Shown here: positions 21,479-29,588 of the stretch, piece after piece | Layout of the letters: each line of letters starts with the position of its first letter | Numbering within the stretch: position 1 is the stretch's first letter | IMG/VR virus record: IMGVR_UViG_3300032050_009633 | Span: 1 to 30,647 of that record | Direction: 5' to 3' (one strand) | From: a virus | DNA length: 30,647 nt | The notes under the pieces: generated by a model | The model's database searches: none | What the model was told of the DNA's origin: nothing | Seen by the model: the letters and a program-made list of their open reading frames with translations, nothing else | Made by a program: the position numbers and the translations under genes

Positions 21479-21874
21479 ATGACTATGCATATCCATCATC
21501 CATCCCTTAGTCTTAATGGTAAGAAGAAGGGTAAACAGAAATTTCGTTCTGCTGCCGAAGCTCAACGTGCTCGTGAACTAGACGAGTCTTGGAAAGATCT
21601 ACAAAAACGCTGGGGTGTTGAACAAGAAGAACGTAAGCGTAAACGTGCTTTGGCTGCGCCTGTGTGGACACAGTCTTCTCCTACTCATCGTGGTGCTAAT
21701 GATCCCAAACCTAAAAGTTTGAGTACTTGGACTACTGGTGCTGTTTCAAGTAAGCCTTCACCTCAATACACTGGTACTAAGATTATTGGTATCGGTACTA
21801 TGCATAAAAGTAATGCCGTTCCTATTTTTAACGATCAAGAAGCTATAGAAATTAGTACAATGAGAAGAGGATAA
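21479..21874 (+). CDS. Basic conserved hypothetical phage protein (131 aa)
   Basis: A 131-aa basic protein. It has a His-rich start (MTMHIHHPSLSL), a Lys/Arg-rich helix at about residues 14-58 (GKKKGKQKF, QEERKRKRAL), and a Ser/Thr/Pro-rich low-complexity second half ending with IFNDQEAIEISTMRRG. It could bind nucleic acid or protein, but nothing specific is recognisable. It has its own sigma-70 promoter, so it may be expressed early. Similar proteins occur in environmental myoviruses, to my recollection. Confidence 0.72.
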   Translation: MTMHIHHPSLSLNGKKKGKQKFRSAAEAQRARELDESWKDLQKRWGVEQEERKRKRALAAPVWTQSSPTHRGANDPKPKSLSTWTTGAVSSKPSPQYTGTKIIGIGTMHKSNAVPIFNDQEAIEISTMRRG

Positions 21875-21879
21875 AACAC

Positions 21880-21887
21880 AATAAATA
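21880..21887 (+). promoter_or_regulatory. Late-promoter-like AATAAATA
   Basis: AATAAATA only 5 nt before the ATG at 21893, so if used it would give a leaderless transcript for that gene or serve from elsewhere. Weaker case than the others. Confidence 0.2.
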
Positions 21888-21892
21888 TTGTA

Positions 21893-23170
21893 ATGAAACC
21901 TACATTCAATGAAAAACTAATCGCATATTTAACGTTATTAAGCGGCCTATCAATTTCGGCAGTCGCGGTCTATTATTCTGTAATAGGCCTGACTGCTATT
22001 TTTGCTGCCGCTGTTATTCCCATTGTTATCATGGGTATAACCTTAGAAGTCAGTAAATTAGTAGCTACTGTTTGGCTAAAACAAAATTGGAATATTGCTC
22101 CCAAAACTATTAGATTATATTTGACCATTGCTGTGATTATTTTAATGATAATCACATCTTTAGGAATATTTGGTTTTTTGAGTAAAGCTCATAGTGATCA
22201 AAGTTTAATTGGTGGTGATGTTCAAAGTAAGTTAGCAATCTATGATGAAAAGATTAAAACAGCAAAAGAGAATATTGAAGCTGACCGCCGGCAACTCAAA
22301 CAAATGGATGAGGCTGTTGACCAGGTCATGGCACGAAGCACAACAGAAGAAGGTGCATCACGCTCCAATGCTATTCGTAAGGCTCAAACCCGCGATAGGA
22401 GTGCTTTGGTCAAGAACATTGAAGCCAACCAAAAACTTATTGCGGCTATTAACGACGAAGCCGCACCTATACGAGCAGAAATACGTAAAGTTGAAGCCGA
22501 AGTAGGACCACTAAAATATATTGCAGCTTTTATCTACGGTGAAACTGATAAAACAATTTTAGAAAAAGCAGTCACTTGGGTCATTATTATCATTGTAGTT
22601 GTTTTTGATCCGTTGGCTGTTGTGCTACTATTAGCAAGTCAATATAGTTTTCAAAATTTTAGAGAACGACAAAAAGAAACAATTACAAACAAAGAAGAAA
22701 TAAAACCTCTCGCTCCTATAGAAGAACCAATTACAGTATCCACGGAGGGTGACAGCCCTGAGAAGGAATCTGATGTAGTCAGCACAGCCACTGTTACAGA
22801 ACCTTTACCTATAATCATTAAAAACTCTGAGGATGAGTTTGATATAAACAAACATCCCTATTTGTTTAAAGTTCCTACACAACGTCATCCTCCCAACATA
22901 GAACCTGTTACACCTCAAGTCTATAAATCCTATCCAGTTCTTGTAGAAGAAAATATAGATAAGATTGATGAATCAGTAAATAACATTGAACAAAAAGAAA
23001 TTGAACAATTAACAACTGATAGTGTTATCACAGAAGAAGACTATAGAAATATCAGTCAAGAAAAATTGGAAATTGAAATTGAACGTTACGCCGGTATGCT
23101 AAGAAATAAACAAATACGCTCGGAAGATATTCCCGAAACAATATTACCGGCTGTTAAATCAAGAGTTTAA
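21893..23170 (+). CDS. Four-helix membrane protein with large coiled coil
   Basis: A 425-aa protein. Transmembrane segments are visible at about residues 11-29, 32-52, 74-95 and 227-250. Between the third and fourth lies a soluble coiled coil of about 125 residues, rich in Lys, Ala, Glu and Asp (for example SKLAIYDEKIKTAKENIEAD). The C-terminal 170 residues are acidic and probably disordered. Similar coil-containing membrane proteins are common in marine myoviruses. It could remodel the inner membrane or anchor a phage complex; function unproven. Confidence 0.75.
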   Translation: MKPTFNEKLIAYLTLLSGLSISAVAVYYSVIGLTAIFAAAVIPIVIMGITLEVSKLVATVWLKQNWNIAPKTIRLYLTIAVIILMIITSLGIFGFLSKAHSDQSLIGGDVQSKLAIYDEKIKTAKENIEADRRQLKQMDEAVDQVMARSTTEEGASRSNAIRKAQTRDRSALVKNIEANQKLIAAINDEAAPIRAEIRKVEAEVGPLKYIAAFIYGETDKTILEKAVTWVIIIIVVVFDPLAVVLLLASQYSFQNFRERQKETITNKEEIKPLAPIEEPITVSTEGDSPEKESDVVSTATVTEPLPIIIKNSEDEFDINKHPYLFKVPTQRHPPNIEPVTPQVYKSYPVLVEENIDKIDESVNNIEQKEIEQLTTDSVITEEDYRNISQEKLEIEIERYAGMLRNKQIRSEDIPETILPAVKSRV

Positions 23171-23171
23171 G

Positions 23172-23576
23172 ATGCAGGGAAAAATTACATTAATTACACC
23201 ACCGGATTTTTTTGAAAATGATTCATACAGTGTGTTGTTCGTATATATGAATGATAGTGATCAAGAAATTGTTAGTCAATGGTTAGCTAAGTATGAATTG
23301 AATGAAAATATAAACATTTATTTTTACGATAAAGAAATAGAACTAACTTGGCTTTTTTATGCTACAGCAAGATGCGAATATAAATTTTTTGATTTAGATA
23401 ATTTAGATAATACAACATCTACAATTGCTGGTTATTTTTTAGGTAAGAAGAATTCTTACTACAAAACAAATAATGAAAATAAGGCTGCAATTTTTAATCA
23501 TATCAATCAAAATAGGATAACTAAAATAGAAAGTTTTTTACAACAGGTATTCAATGACAAAATTAACAAATCATAA
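23172..23576 (+). CDS. Conserved hypothetical phage protein (134 aa)
   Basis: A 134-aa soluble protein starting MQGKITLITPPDFFENDSYS, with NINIYFYDKEIELTWLFYAT in the middle and NRITKIESFLQQVF near the end. I have the impression of a family present in many marine T4-like myoviruses, usually next to clpX- or clpP-like and replication genes. No catalytic motif is seen. It starts 1 nt after the preceding stop, and its end overlaps the clpX start by 23 nt, which suggests translational coupling with clpX. Confidence 0.7.
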   Translation: MQGKITLITPPDFFENDSYSVLFVYMNDSDQEIVSQWLAKYELNENINIYFYDKEIELTWLFYATARCEYKFFDLDNLDNTTSTIAGYFLGKKNSYYKTNNENKAAIFNHINQNRITKIESFLQQVFNDKINKS

Positions 23577-24777
23577 ATGTGATTTTTGCAACAAAAGCAA
23601 AGAAGACGTTGAAAAATTAATAGTCGGTGAACATGCCGCTATATGTAATGATTGCATAGATCTCTGTGTAAGCATATTAGATGATAATAAAGTTAAAAAC
23701 ATAACTGTAGATAAAATATTAAATCCTACACATATAAAAGATTATTTAGATGAATATGTTATAGGGCAGGATGAAGCTAAAATTGCGCTAAGTGTTGCAG
23801 TTAGTCAACACTATAAACGTATCAACTATCCTAATAAAGATATTGAACTAGAAAAAACCAACGTTCTAATCTTAGGACCAACAGGTTGTGGTAAAACTAT
23901 GATAGCTAAGAAAATAGCCGATTATCTAGATTTGCCATTTGCCATTTGCGATGCTACTGGCCTAACCGAGGCAGGATATGTTGGTGATGATATAGAAAGT
24001 ATTTTGACTCGGTTAATCAACGAAGCAGATGGTGATCTCGAAAAAGCAAAAAAGGGTATTGTCTATATTGACGAAATTGATAAAATATCTCGTAAAAGCG
24101 AAAACGTAAGTATTACTAGAGATGTCAGTGGTGAAGGCGTACAACAAGGTCTATTAAAAATGATAGAAGGAACTATTATGCGTGTTCCTAATTCTGGTAA
24201 AAGAAAACACCCAGGTACCGAAGTACAGGAAATAGATACTACAGGAATTTTATTCATCTGTGGCGGAGCTTTTGTAGGTTTAGATAAAATAATCGAACAA
24301 AGAATAGAAAATAAAAGTATAGGATTTATGGCAGATGTAAAAACAGAATCCGAAACAAAATCACTATATAATGAAGTTACTACTAAAGACTTAATTAAAT
24401 ATGGATTGATTCCAGAATTTGTTGGACGATTCGGCATTTGTATTAATGTTGAAGAACTTTCTGTCGATCAATTAGTAAATGTTCTAAAAAATACAAAAAA
24501 TAGTTTAATAAAACAATATCAATATCTTTTTGAATTAGATGGTATTGAACTTTTGTTCGATGACGAAAGTTTAAAATACGTAGCAACTAAGGCAAAAGAA
24601 TTAAAAACAAATGCTCGAGGATTAAAAAACATTATAGAAAAAGTACTAATGCCTTATCAATTCGATGCATTAAATCTTGCAGAACGCGGTTTAAAATCAA
24701 TAATGATAAGTAAAGATACAATTGATGGTAAACCAGCCATTATGATCTTTGATAAAATAAAAAATGAGCAAAAATAA
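23554..24777 (+). CDS. clpX: ATP-dependent unfoldase ClpX
   Basis: A 407-aa AAA+ protein of nearly full family length. It has the N-terminal zinc-binding domain (Cys9, Cys12, Cys31, Cys34), Walker A GPTGCGKT at 108-115, pore loop GYVG at 141-144, Walker B YIDEID at 171-176, the RKH loop at 217-219 that binds LAA/ssrA tags, and the IGF loop at 256-258 that docks on ClpP. It should unfold tagged proteins and deliver them to the host ClpP. No clpP is in the window. The same phage encodes a tmRNA whose tag ends in LAA, a ClpX substrate signal. Confidence 0.96.
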   Translation: MTKLTNHKCDFCNKSKEDVEKLIVGEHAAICNDCIDLCVSILDDNKVKNITVDKILNPTHIKDYLDEYVIGQDEAKIALSVAVSQHYKRINYPNKDIELEKTNVLILGPTGCGKTMIAKKIADYLDLPFAICDATGLTEAGYVGDDIESILTRLINEADGDLEKAKKGIVYIDEIDKISRKSENVSITRDVSGEGVQQGLLKMIEGTIMRVPNSGKRKHPGTEVQEIDTTGILFICGGAFVGLDKIIEQRIENKSIGFMADVKTESETKSLYNEVTTKDLIKYGLIPEFVGRFGICINVEELSVDQLVNVLKNTKNSLIKQYQYLFELDGIELLFDDESLKYVATKAKELKTNARGLKNIIEKVLMPYQFDALNLAERGLKSIMISKDTIDGKPAIMIFDKIKNEQK

Positions 24778-24994
24778 AATAAAAGGAAATACAGTTATTG
24801 TGGGTGAGTTGCCCATTAATACAGCATTGAAAAAATTTAAACAACGAGTAGATGACAGTCAAATACTTGAAGATGTTCGAAAGAAAATGTTTTTTGAAAA
24901 ACCGACTACTACAAGAAAACGTAAAGCTGGTGCTGCCCGTGCACGTTGGTTGAAAAAGTTGCGAGAACAAGAACTACCTAAAAAAATGTATTGA
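24764..24994 (+). CDS. rpsU: Ribosomal protein bS21
   Basis: A 76-aa basic protein that matches bacterial bS21 along its length: an acidic start region with PINTALKKFKQRV, then ILEDVRKKMFFEKPTTTRKR, and the basic helix ARARWLKKLREQ. bS21 sits on the 30S platform near the anti-Shine-Dalgarno sequence and influences initiation. Phage-borne bS21 is known in pelagiphages and jumbo phages and may redirect ribosomes to phage mRNA. Its start overlaps the end of clpX by 14 nt, so the two are co-translated. Confidence 0.93.
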   Translation: MSKNKIKGNTVIVGELPINTALKKFKQRVDDSQILEDVRKKMFFEKPTTTRKRKAGAARARWLKKLREQELPKKMY

Positions 24995-25019
24995 CTAAAT
25001 TTACCTTTTGTGTTATACT
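24991..25019 (+). promoter_or_regulatory. Sigma-70 promoter
   Basis: TTGACT at 24991-24996 and TATACT at 25014-25019, 17-bp spacer, overlapping the rpsU stop. GAAAGGTA at 25036-25043 is the ribosome binding site for the next gene. Confidence 0.83.
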
Positions 25020-25046
25020 AGTATTCTTACACACTGAAAGGTAAAA

Positions 25047-26192
25047 ATGGAACTGCTTGACCTTACTAATATTGCTCAAACTACCTATGCTGAAAAAATT
25101 AATCAGCAATTTTATAAGAGCAAAAGTCATTATGTTAGTCTAGAGAAACGGTTGATCGAAACTGTTAATACCGATAAGTACAAAAAAGCAACGATTGCGG
25201 CAGCAGTCGACGAATTTCGAGTTCGTAATCCACATATCATTGGTTGGGATGATCTAACATTTTGTCGGTGTGAAAAAACTACACTTGATAAAATCGTAAT
25301 TGATGTTACATTGCAACGTATGCTGAACATTAATCATGGTTGCCATATTTTAGATAACTTCCAACAGATTAGAGTTATGCCTATTTCTGTGTACGAAGAC
25401 CCTCTTGCTCCGGGAAAGTTTGTATGTTGGGATGGTCAACATACTGCAATCGTACTATTTTTGATTGCTGCACTATCCCTTAAACTGGATATTTCTAAGT
25501 GTGAAATTCCTATCGTAGTTTACGCAAGTAGTCAAAAAGCAGAAATGCGAGAAAATTTCATGGAACTTAATGGCGATGCTAAACTGGCATTGGATCTAAT
25601 CGATTACTTCCATCAAATGGTTTTTGGTGTTCGAACTGATAATAGCTCAAATCCCCAGTGGAAGTTAGTTGAAGAAAAACAACAAGCTCTTGAAAAAGCA
25701 GGTATCTTTGCAACTCATGCAAAGTTTAACGATACTGATCAACCAGGAGCGTTGAGTCGTCTAGACGAACTTATGGATACCAAGAAGTATAATCTAAGTA
25801 TTACGCAATATTTTTGCAAATATTTTTCTGCTGTTTGTGGAAGTAACCGTCCTGTCCAACCCAAGGAAGTTTGGATGTTGTACGAATATTTTAGGCTCTG
25901 CCAAAATACTGGTATTCTTATTGATGATGCATATATCGAAGGTGTTGCAAAAAGCCTTCAATTCGACAATGGCGATTTTAATTCTATTGCATTGGCAAAT
26001 AAGGCAAAACTTAGCTACCAACAATGGTGGATTGATAATAATATCAGTATTGACGGATCGCTTCGAGGAATCACTTATCCCGAATATCGTATGGGTATGA
26101 CTTTTTTGATTAAGCAAATTGCCAAGCGATTTAACGGAAAAGTTCCTGCTGGTAATCCACTTTGGGAAGTTTCTGCTAAGGATCTGTTTTAA
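25047..26192 (+). CDS. ParB/sulfiredoxin-like domain protein
   Basis: A 381-aa protein. Residues about 85-140 resemble the ParB N-terminal (ParB/Srx) fold: QRMLNINHGCHILDNFQQIR, PISVYED, then the signature CWDGQHTAIV with DGQHT at 129-133, which stands for the DGxHR nucleotide-binding motif. The Arg is replaced by Thr. The C-terminal 240 residues are mostly helical and unassigned. Homologous domains hydrolyse nucleotides in ParB and occur in phage proteins of unclear role. It leads an operon with an HNH endonuclease and a DEDD exonuclease, which suggests a DNA-related function. Confidence 0.72.
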   Translation: MELLDLTNIAQTTYAEKINQQFYKSKSHYVSLEKRLIETVNTDKYKKATIAAAVDEFRVRNPHIIGWDDLTFCRCEKTTLDKIVIDVTLQRMLNINHGCHILDNFQQIRVMPISVYEDPLAPGKFVCWDGQHTAIVLFLIAALSLKLDISKCEIPIVVYASSQKAEMRENFMELNGDAKLALDLIDYFHQMVFGVRTDNSSNPQWKLVEEKQQALEKAGIFATHAKFNDTDQPGALSRLDELMDTKKYNLSITQYFCKYFSAVCGSNRPVQPKEVWMLYEYFRLCQNTGILIDDAYIEGVAKSLQFDNGDFNSIALANKAKLSYQQWWIDNNISIDGSLRGITYPEYRMGMTFLIKQIAKRFNGKVPAGNPLWEVSAKDLF

Positions 26193-26656
26193 TGTTTCGC
26201 TTGCCTCGAGACGACAAACGTAAATCACAGTTTGTCATTAAACGACAATTAGCTCAACATCTCATTTGTTGTCTCGACGGCTGCGATAATCCGTTAACTC
26301 ATTATGAAGGTCCTGGCTCCGACTCGTTGTGTAGACCACATCAACTTAAACAACGTGAATATGGAGAAGTTGGGCGTCTAGATAGGCCACATACATTTCA
26401 TCGGAAATGGATCTGTGATGACTGCGGCAGAAATATTCCGGAAGAAGTAAAAAAGAAATTTCCGAATATAGAAGAAAATGATCCTATTCTATTTAATAGA
26501 CTTTGCCGCAAAAGAATTATCGGTGATCATATTATACGGAGGGCCGACGGAGGGCCGGATACTGCTGAAAATATTCAAACACTTTGTTTAGATTGTGATG
26601 CAGACAAAACTATTATGAATGAAGATTATAGGAAGGGAACATGCCAAAACATTTAA
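26192..26656 (+). CDS. HNH endonuclease
   Basis: A 154-aa protein. The C-terminal HNH site reads GDHIIRRADGGPDTAENIQT then LCLDCDADKT: Asp-His, Asn and the second Cys pair. WICDDCGRNI earlier gives the first zinc-binding CxxC, and an extra CCLDGC/SLCRPH cluster lies at about residues 26-50. It cuts DNA in a metal-dependent way. Its ATG overlaps the stop of the ParB-like gene by one base, and its end overlaps the exonuclease start, so it is an integral part of the operon and not an inserted homing gene. Confidence 0.85.
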   Translation: MFRLPRDDKRKSQFVIKRQLAQHLICCLDGCDNPLTHYEGPGSDSLCRPHQLKQREYGEVGRLDRPHTFHRKWICDDCGRNIPEEVKKKFPNIEENDPILFNRLCRKRIIGDHIIRRADGGPDTAENIQTLCLDCDADKTIMNEDYRKGTCQNI

Positions 26657-27171
26657 TGATTGATTTAGAAACGATGGCTGTTAGCCCTCGCGCTGTTGTC
26701 CTAAGTTTAGGTGCAGTTCATTTTAATCCTCACGGAAACGGAGTAAATGAATCAATCTACTTTAAAATTAGCATTGATGATCAAGATGAACTGAACAGAG
26801 AAATTGATCCCAATACATTAGATTGGTGGTCAAAACAAGATCCTGCTATTATGGAGGAAGCATTTAGTTTAGACAATCGAATTCCTCTTACAGAAGCAAT
26901 GGATCGCTTTCATAAATTTGCATGGGGGTGTGACGCATTTTGGAGTCACGGTGCTACGTTTGATCTAGTAATTATTGAAGATATACTACGTCAACTTAAA
27001 CGTCCATTACCTTGGAACTATTGGCAATTACGCGACACTAGAACTCTTTTTGATCTAGGCCACGATCCTGAAATGCCAAAAGGAAATAAGCACGATGCTT
27101 TACAAGATGCTATTAGGCAAGCCATTGGCGTTCAAAATGTCTACACTAAATTGAAGGTATCTAATGAGTAA
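26641..27171 (+). CDS. DEDD-family 3'-5' exonuclease (DexA-like)
   Basis: A 176-aa DnaQ-fold nuclease. Exo I motif MIDLETM (Asp8, Glu10), Exo II FWSHGATFDLVII (Asp at about 107), and Exo III KHDALQDAIRQ with His and Asp. This DEDDh pattern fits phage T4 DexA and the Rv2179c-type 3'-5' exoribonucleases. It may degrade host DNA or RNA ends to recycle nucleotides. Overlaps the HNH gene by 16 nt and the next gene by 8 nt. Confidence 0.88.
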   Translation: MPKHLMIDLETMAVSPRAVVLSLGAVHFNPHGNGVNESIYFKISIDDQDELNREIDPNTLDWWSKQDPAIMEEAFSLDNRIPLTEAMDRFHKFAWGCDAFWSHGATFDLVIIEDILRQLKRPLPWNYWQLRDTRTLFDLGHDPEMPKGNKHDALQDAIRQAIGVQNVYTKLKVSNE

Positions 27172-27409
27172 AGAAGCAGAATATTTTGCAGAAAATAGAA
27201 CTCCTCCAAAATGGTTTATTGGAGATCGAGTGTTTGGTAAATGGAATAAAATTCCGTTCGTTGGATCTGTATTAAATGATCATGTTGTAACAGAAGAAGT
27301 AGGACCAGTAGTTCATGTATACCTTGATCTTCCCATAAAATATAAAACAGAGTATAAAAAAATTATACAAGTTAAACAAAAAGATATTAAAAAATTGAAC
27401 CAATTTTAA
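27164..27409 (+). CDS. Small conserved hypothetical phage protein (81 aa)
   Basis: An 81-aa protein with PPKWFIGDRVFGKWNKIPFV and VGPVVHVYLDLPIKYK, a pattern of short strands like an SH3-type barrel, and a basic C-terminus. Unrecognised in function; last gene of the ParB-like/HNH/exonuclease operon. Its ATG overlaps the exonuclease stop region. Confidence 0.68.
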   Translation: MSKEAEYFAENRTPPKWFIGDRVFGKWNKIPFVGSVLNDHVVTEEVGPVVHVYLDLPIKYKTEYKKIIQVKQKDIKKLNQF

Positions 27410-27439
27410 TTGATTTTTTGTCCTAAACAGATATATAAT
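27410..27439 (+). promoter_or_regulatory. Sigma-70 promoter of ahpC operon
   Basis: TTGATT at 27410-27415 and TATAAT at 27434-27439, 18-bp spacer. AGAAAGGAAA at 27468-27477 is a strong ribosome binding site for the ATG at 27480. No OxyR-type site was recognised. Confidence 0.7.
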
Positions 27440-27479
27440 AAGTATAAACCATTAGTCATAACACACAGAAAGGAAAATT

Positions 27480-28040
27480 ATGAAAACAGTTGGTGATAAG
27501 TTAGGGCCGTTCGTTGTTACTGGAGTTAAGCCAGGACAACCAGAAGATGCATTCTTCAATATTACAGAAAAGAGCTTCGAAGGTAAGTGGAAAGTAATTG
27601 TTTACTACCCCAAAGATTTCACATTCGTTTGTCCCACAGAAATTGTAGCTTATGATAAGTTGTTCCAAGATTTTGACGATCGTGATGCAGTTCTATTAAC
27701 TGGTAGTACTGATAACGAATTCTGCAAAGTTGCCTGGCAAAATGCTCACGCTGATCTAAAGAAGATCAAGCATATTCAATTTGCTGATACACAGCGTCAT
27801 GCATCTGGCGAGGAAAGAGGTAGTCGTAGTTTAATTGAGCAATTGGGTGTATTCTATCATCCAGCTGGTGCTGCCCTACGTGCTACATTTATTGTTGACC
27901 CTGATAATGTTATTCAACACGTTACTGTTAACAATTTGAACGTTGGCCGTAGCCCTGAAGAAACTCTGCGTATTCTAGATGCGCTACAGACTGGCGAACT
28001 ATGTGCTTGTAACCGTACAGTAGGCGGCGAGACCCTCTAA
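27480..28040 (+). CDS. ahpC: AhpC-type peroxiredoxin
   Basis: A 186-aa typical 2-Cys peroxiredoxin. The peroxidatic Cys51 lies in DFTFVCPTE, with the usual Pro/Thr around it and the later GVFYHPAGAALRATFIVDPD block. The C-terminal end LCACNR holds two cysteines (175 and 177), the arrangement of Mycobacterium tuberculosis AhpC (Cys174/Cys176), which is reduced by AhpD rather than AhpF. An AhpD-like gene is two genes downstream, which supports this pairing. It reduces hydrogen peroxide and alkyl hydroperoxides in the cytoplasm. Heads a five-gene operon. Confidence 0.93.
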   Translation: MKTVGDKLGPFVVTGVKPGQPEDAFFNITEKSFEGKWKVIVYYPKDFTFVCPTEIVAYDKLFQDFDDRDAVLLTGSTDNEFCKVAWQNAHADLKKIKHIQFADTQRHASGEERGSRSLIEQLGVFYHPAGAALRATFIVDPDNVIQHVTVNNLNVGRSPEETLRILDALQTGELCACNRTVGGETL

Positions 28041-28041
28041 A

Positions 28042-28461
28042 ATGTTAGATTGCTTGATCTTAGGTGATAGCATTGCAGTAGGCACACATCGGGCTCGTCC
28101 CGAATGTGTAGCCCACGCAAAGGGCGGGATTAATTCTTGGCAATTCAATAAACGATATCCTGGAGAATTCTTTGCTAATTCTGTGGTAATTAGTTTAGGT
28201 ACTAATGATCACAAAGGTGTAAAAACTGAACAAGAATTAGAAAATCTTAGGAAAAGAATTGTTGCAAAAGGTCGAGTGATTTGGATCTTACCTTCTAGTA
28301 AACCAGAAATAAACAGTATTGTTTCGAATGTAGCAGAAAGACATGGTGATATGGTATTAGCACCACATCCCCAATATATGAGTAAAGATGGCATCCATCC
28401 TACCAGAACAGGGTATGAATGGTTAGCAAGTTTTACTGAAGCGTTCGGATCTAACAAATAA
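28042..28461 (+). CDS. SGNH/GDSL-type hydrolase-like protein
   Basis: A 139-aa compact protein with block I LILGDSIAVG (Ser10), a GTND block (ISLGTNDHKG), and the terminal DGIHPTRTGY block carrying Asp and His of the triad. This is the SGNH esterase/lipase fold, shorter than most members. There is no signal peptide. The substrate is unknown; polysaccharide or fibre deacetylation is common for phage members, though its operon here is metabolic. It begins 1 nt after ahpC. Confidence 0.8.
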   Translation: MLDCLILGDSIAVGTHRARPECVAHAKGGINSWQFNKRYPGEFFANSVVISLGTNDHKGVKTEQELENLRKRIVAKGRVIWILPSSKPEINSIVSNVAERHGDMVLAPHPQYMSKDGIHPTRTGYEWLASFTEAFGSNK

Positions 28462-28473
28462 AAGGAATATAAA

Positions 28474-28989
28474 ATGACACAATGGGTTGATCAAATTAAA
28501 GAAGGATTGCCGGATTACGCTAAAGATACACGTCTTAATATTGACGCAGTTATTAAACGTAGCACACTTCCTGAAGATGAAGCAGAGGCTTGTGCATTAG
28601 CCGCAGCATTCGCAGCAGGCAATACTAAACTATGGCAATGGATTAGCAGCCAAATTCAAAACGCCACAGAACGTGATGCAGCTATTACAGCCGCAACACT
28701 TATGGCTATGAACAATACTTGGTATCCGTATGTTGAAATGGCAGACGATCCAAATCTAAAAGGATTGCCAGCCCAACTTAGAATGAACGCTATTGCTACA
28801 CACGGTGGTACAACTAAGGCACGTTTTGAAGCATACAGTCTAGCAGCAAGTATTGTTGGTAAGTGTCATTTCTGTGTTAAAGCACATTATGAAACACTTA
28901 AGAAGGAAGGTTATACCGTTGAGCAATTACGTGATATCGGACGTATTGCCGCAGTTATAAATAGTGTGGCAAAGGTTATGGTAGGATAA
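28474..28989 (+). CDS. ahpD: AhpD-like alkylhydroperoxidase
   Basis: A 171-aa helical protein with the redox centre KCHFCVKAH: Cys131, His132, Cys134, His138, plus Glu119 in RFEAYSL. This matches the Glu118/Cys130/His132/Cys133/His137 set of M. tuberculosis AhpD, which has weak peroxidase activity and mainly passes electrons from lipoylated dehydrogenase subunits to AhpC. AAAGGAAT at 28461-28468 is its ribosome binding site. Its stop overlaps the aldolase start by one base. Confidence 0.9.
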   Translation: MTQWVDQIKEGLPDYAKDTRLNIDAVIKRSTLPEDEAEACALAAAFAAGNTKLWQWISSQIQNATERDAAITAATLMAMNNTWYPYVEMADDPNLKGLPAQLRMNAIATHGGTTKARFEAYSLAASIVGKCHFCVKAHYETLKKEGYTVEQLRDIGRIAAVINSVAKVMVG

Positions 28990-29588
28990 TGTTAGAAACT
29001 ATTTCAGAATTATTTCAAGAAGCTTATAAACGTAATTGGATTACGGCACGTGACGGTAACGCCAGTATTCGCTGGCACGATCGTGATCATTTTTATGTTA
29101 CGCCTAGTGGTGTTCGTAAACAAATGTTACAGCCGGAAATGTTCAAGAAAATGACGTTATCCGGAGAAACATTACCTTATACTGATATTAGTGCTAATCT
29201 TAGGCCTAGTGGAGAGCTACCTATGCATCAGGCATTGCAAAATGTAATTGATTCTGAAGTACGAGTTGTATTGCATTTTCACCCTACATATACAGTAGCA
29301 GCTATGTATGCCGGAATTCAACTTCAGGATCTTCTAAAAGAGTTTCCAGAACTTAGTAGGTATACTAGTGTTGCACCTAATGTACCAATGCTTCCTCCAA
29401 TTACAAAAGAGTTAGCTGATGCGTGTGTTAAAAATATCGGTTATCATCCAGTAACTGGAAAAATAAAATACAACATTGTAGGAATGGATCGACACGGAGT
29501 TATTGCAGTTGATACCAGTCCATGGCGTGCGTTTGAACATATAGAACGTCTCGAACATATTTGTAAAATTGTATTGGCAAGTAAATGA
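28989..29588 (+). CDS. Class II aldolase/adducin-family protein
   Basis: A 199-aa protein with the class II aldolase layout: GNASIRWHDRDHFYVTPSG near residue 23, GELPMH at about 75-80 with the catalytic Glu, LHFHPTYT at about 94-101 giving two zinc-binding His, and RHGVIAV with the third His. The family includes fuculose-1-phosphate aldolase, ribulose-5-phosphate 4-epimerase and methylthioribulose-1-phosphate dehydratase; I cannot tell which. Cytoplasmic sugar-phosphate chemistry is expected. It overlaps both neighbours. Confidence 0.87.
   Translation: MLETISELFQEAYKRNWITARDGNASIRWHDRDHFYVTPSGVRKQMLQPEMFKKMTLSGETLPYTDISANLRPSGELPMHQALQNVIDSEVRVVLHFHPTYTVAAMYAGIQLQDLLKEFPELSRYTSVAPNVPMLPPITKELADACVKNIGYHPVTGKIKYNIVGMDRHGVIAVDTSPWRAFEHIERLEHICKIVLASK

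Noticed and set aside
26192-26656. HNH gene as a selfish homing endonuclease
   Set aside because: It is overlapped at both ends by its neighbours in the same operon, which do not look interrupted, so an inserted homing gene is unlikely.
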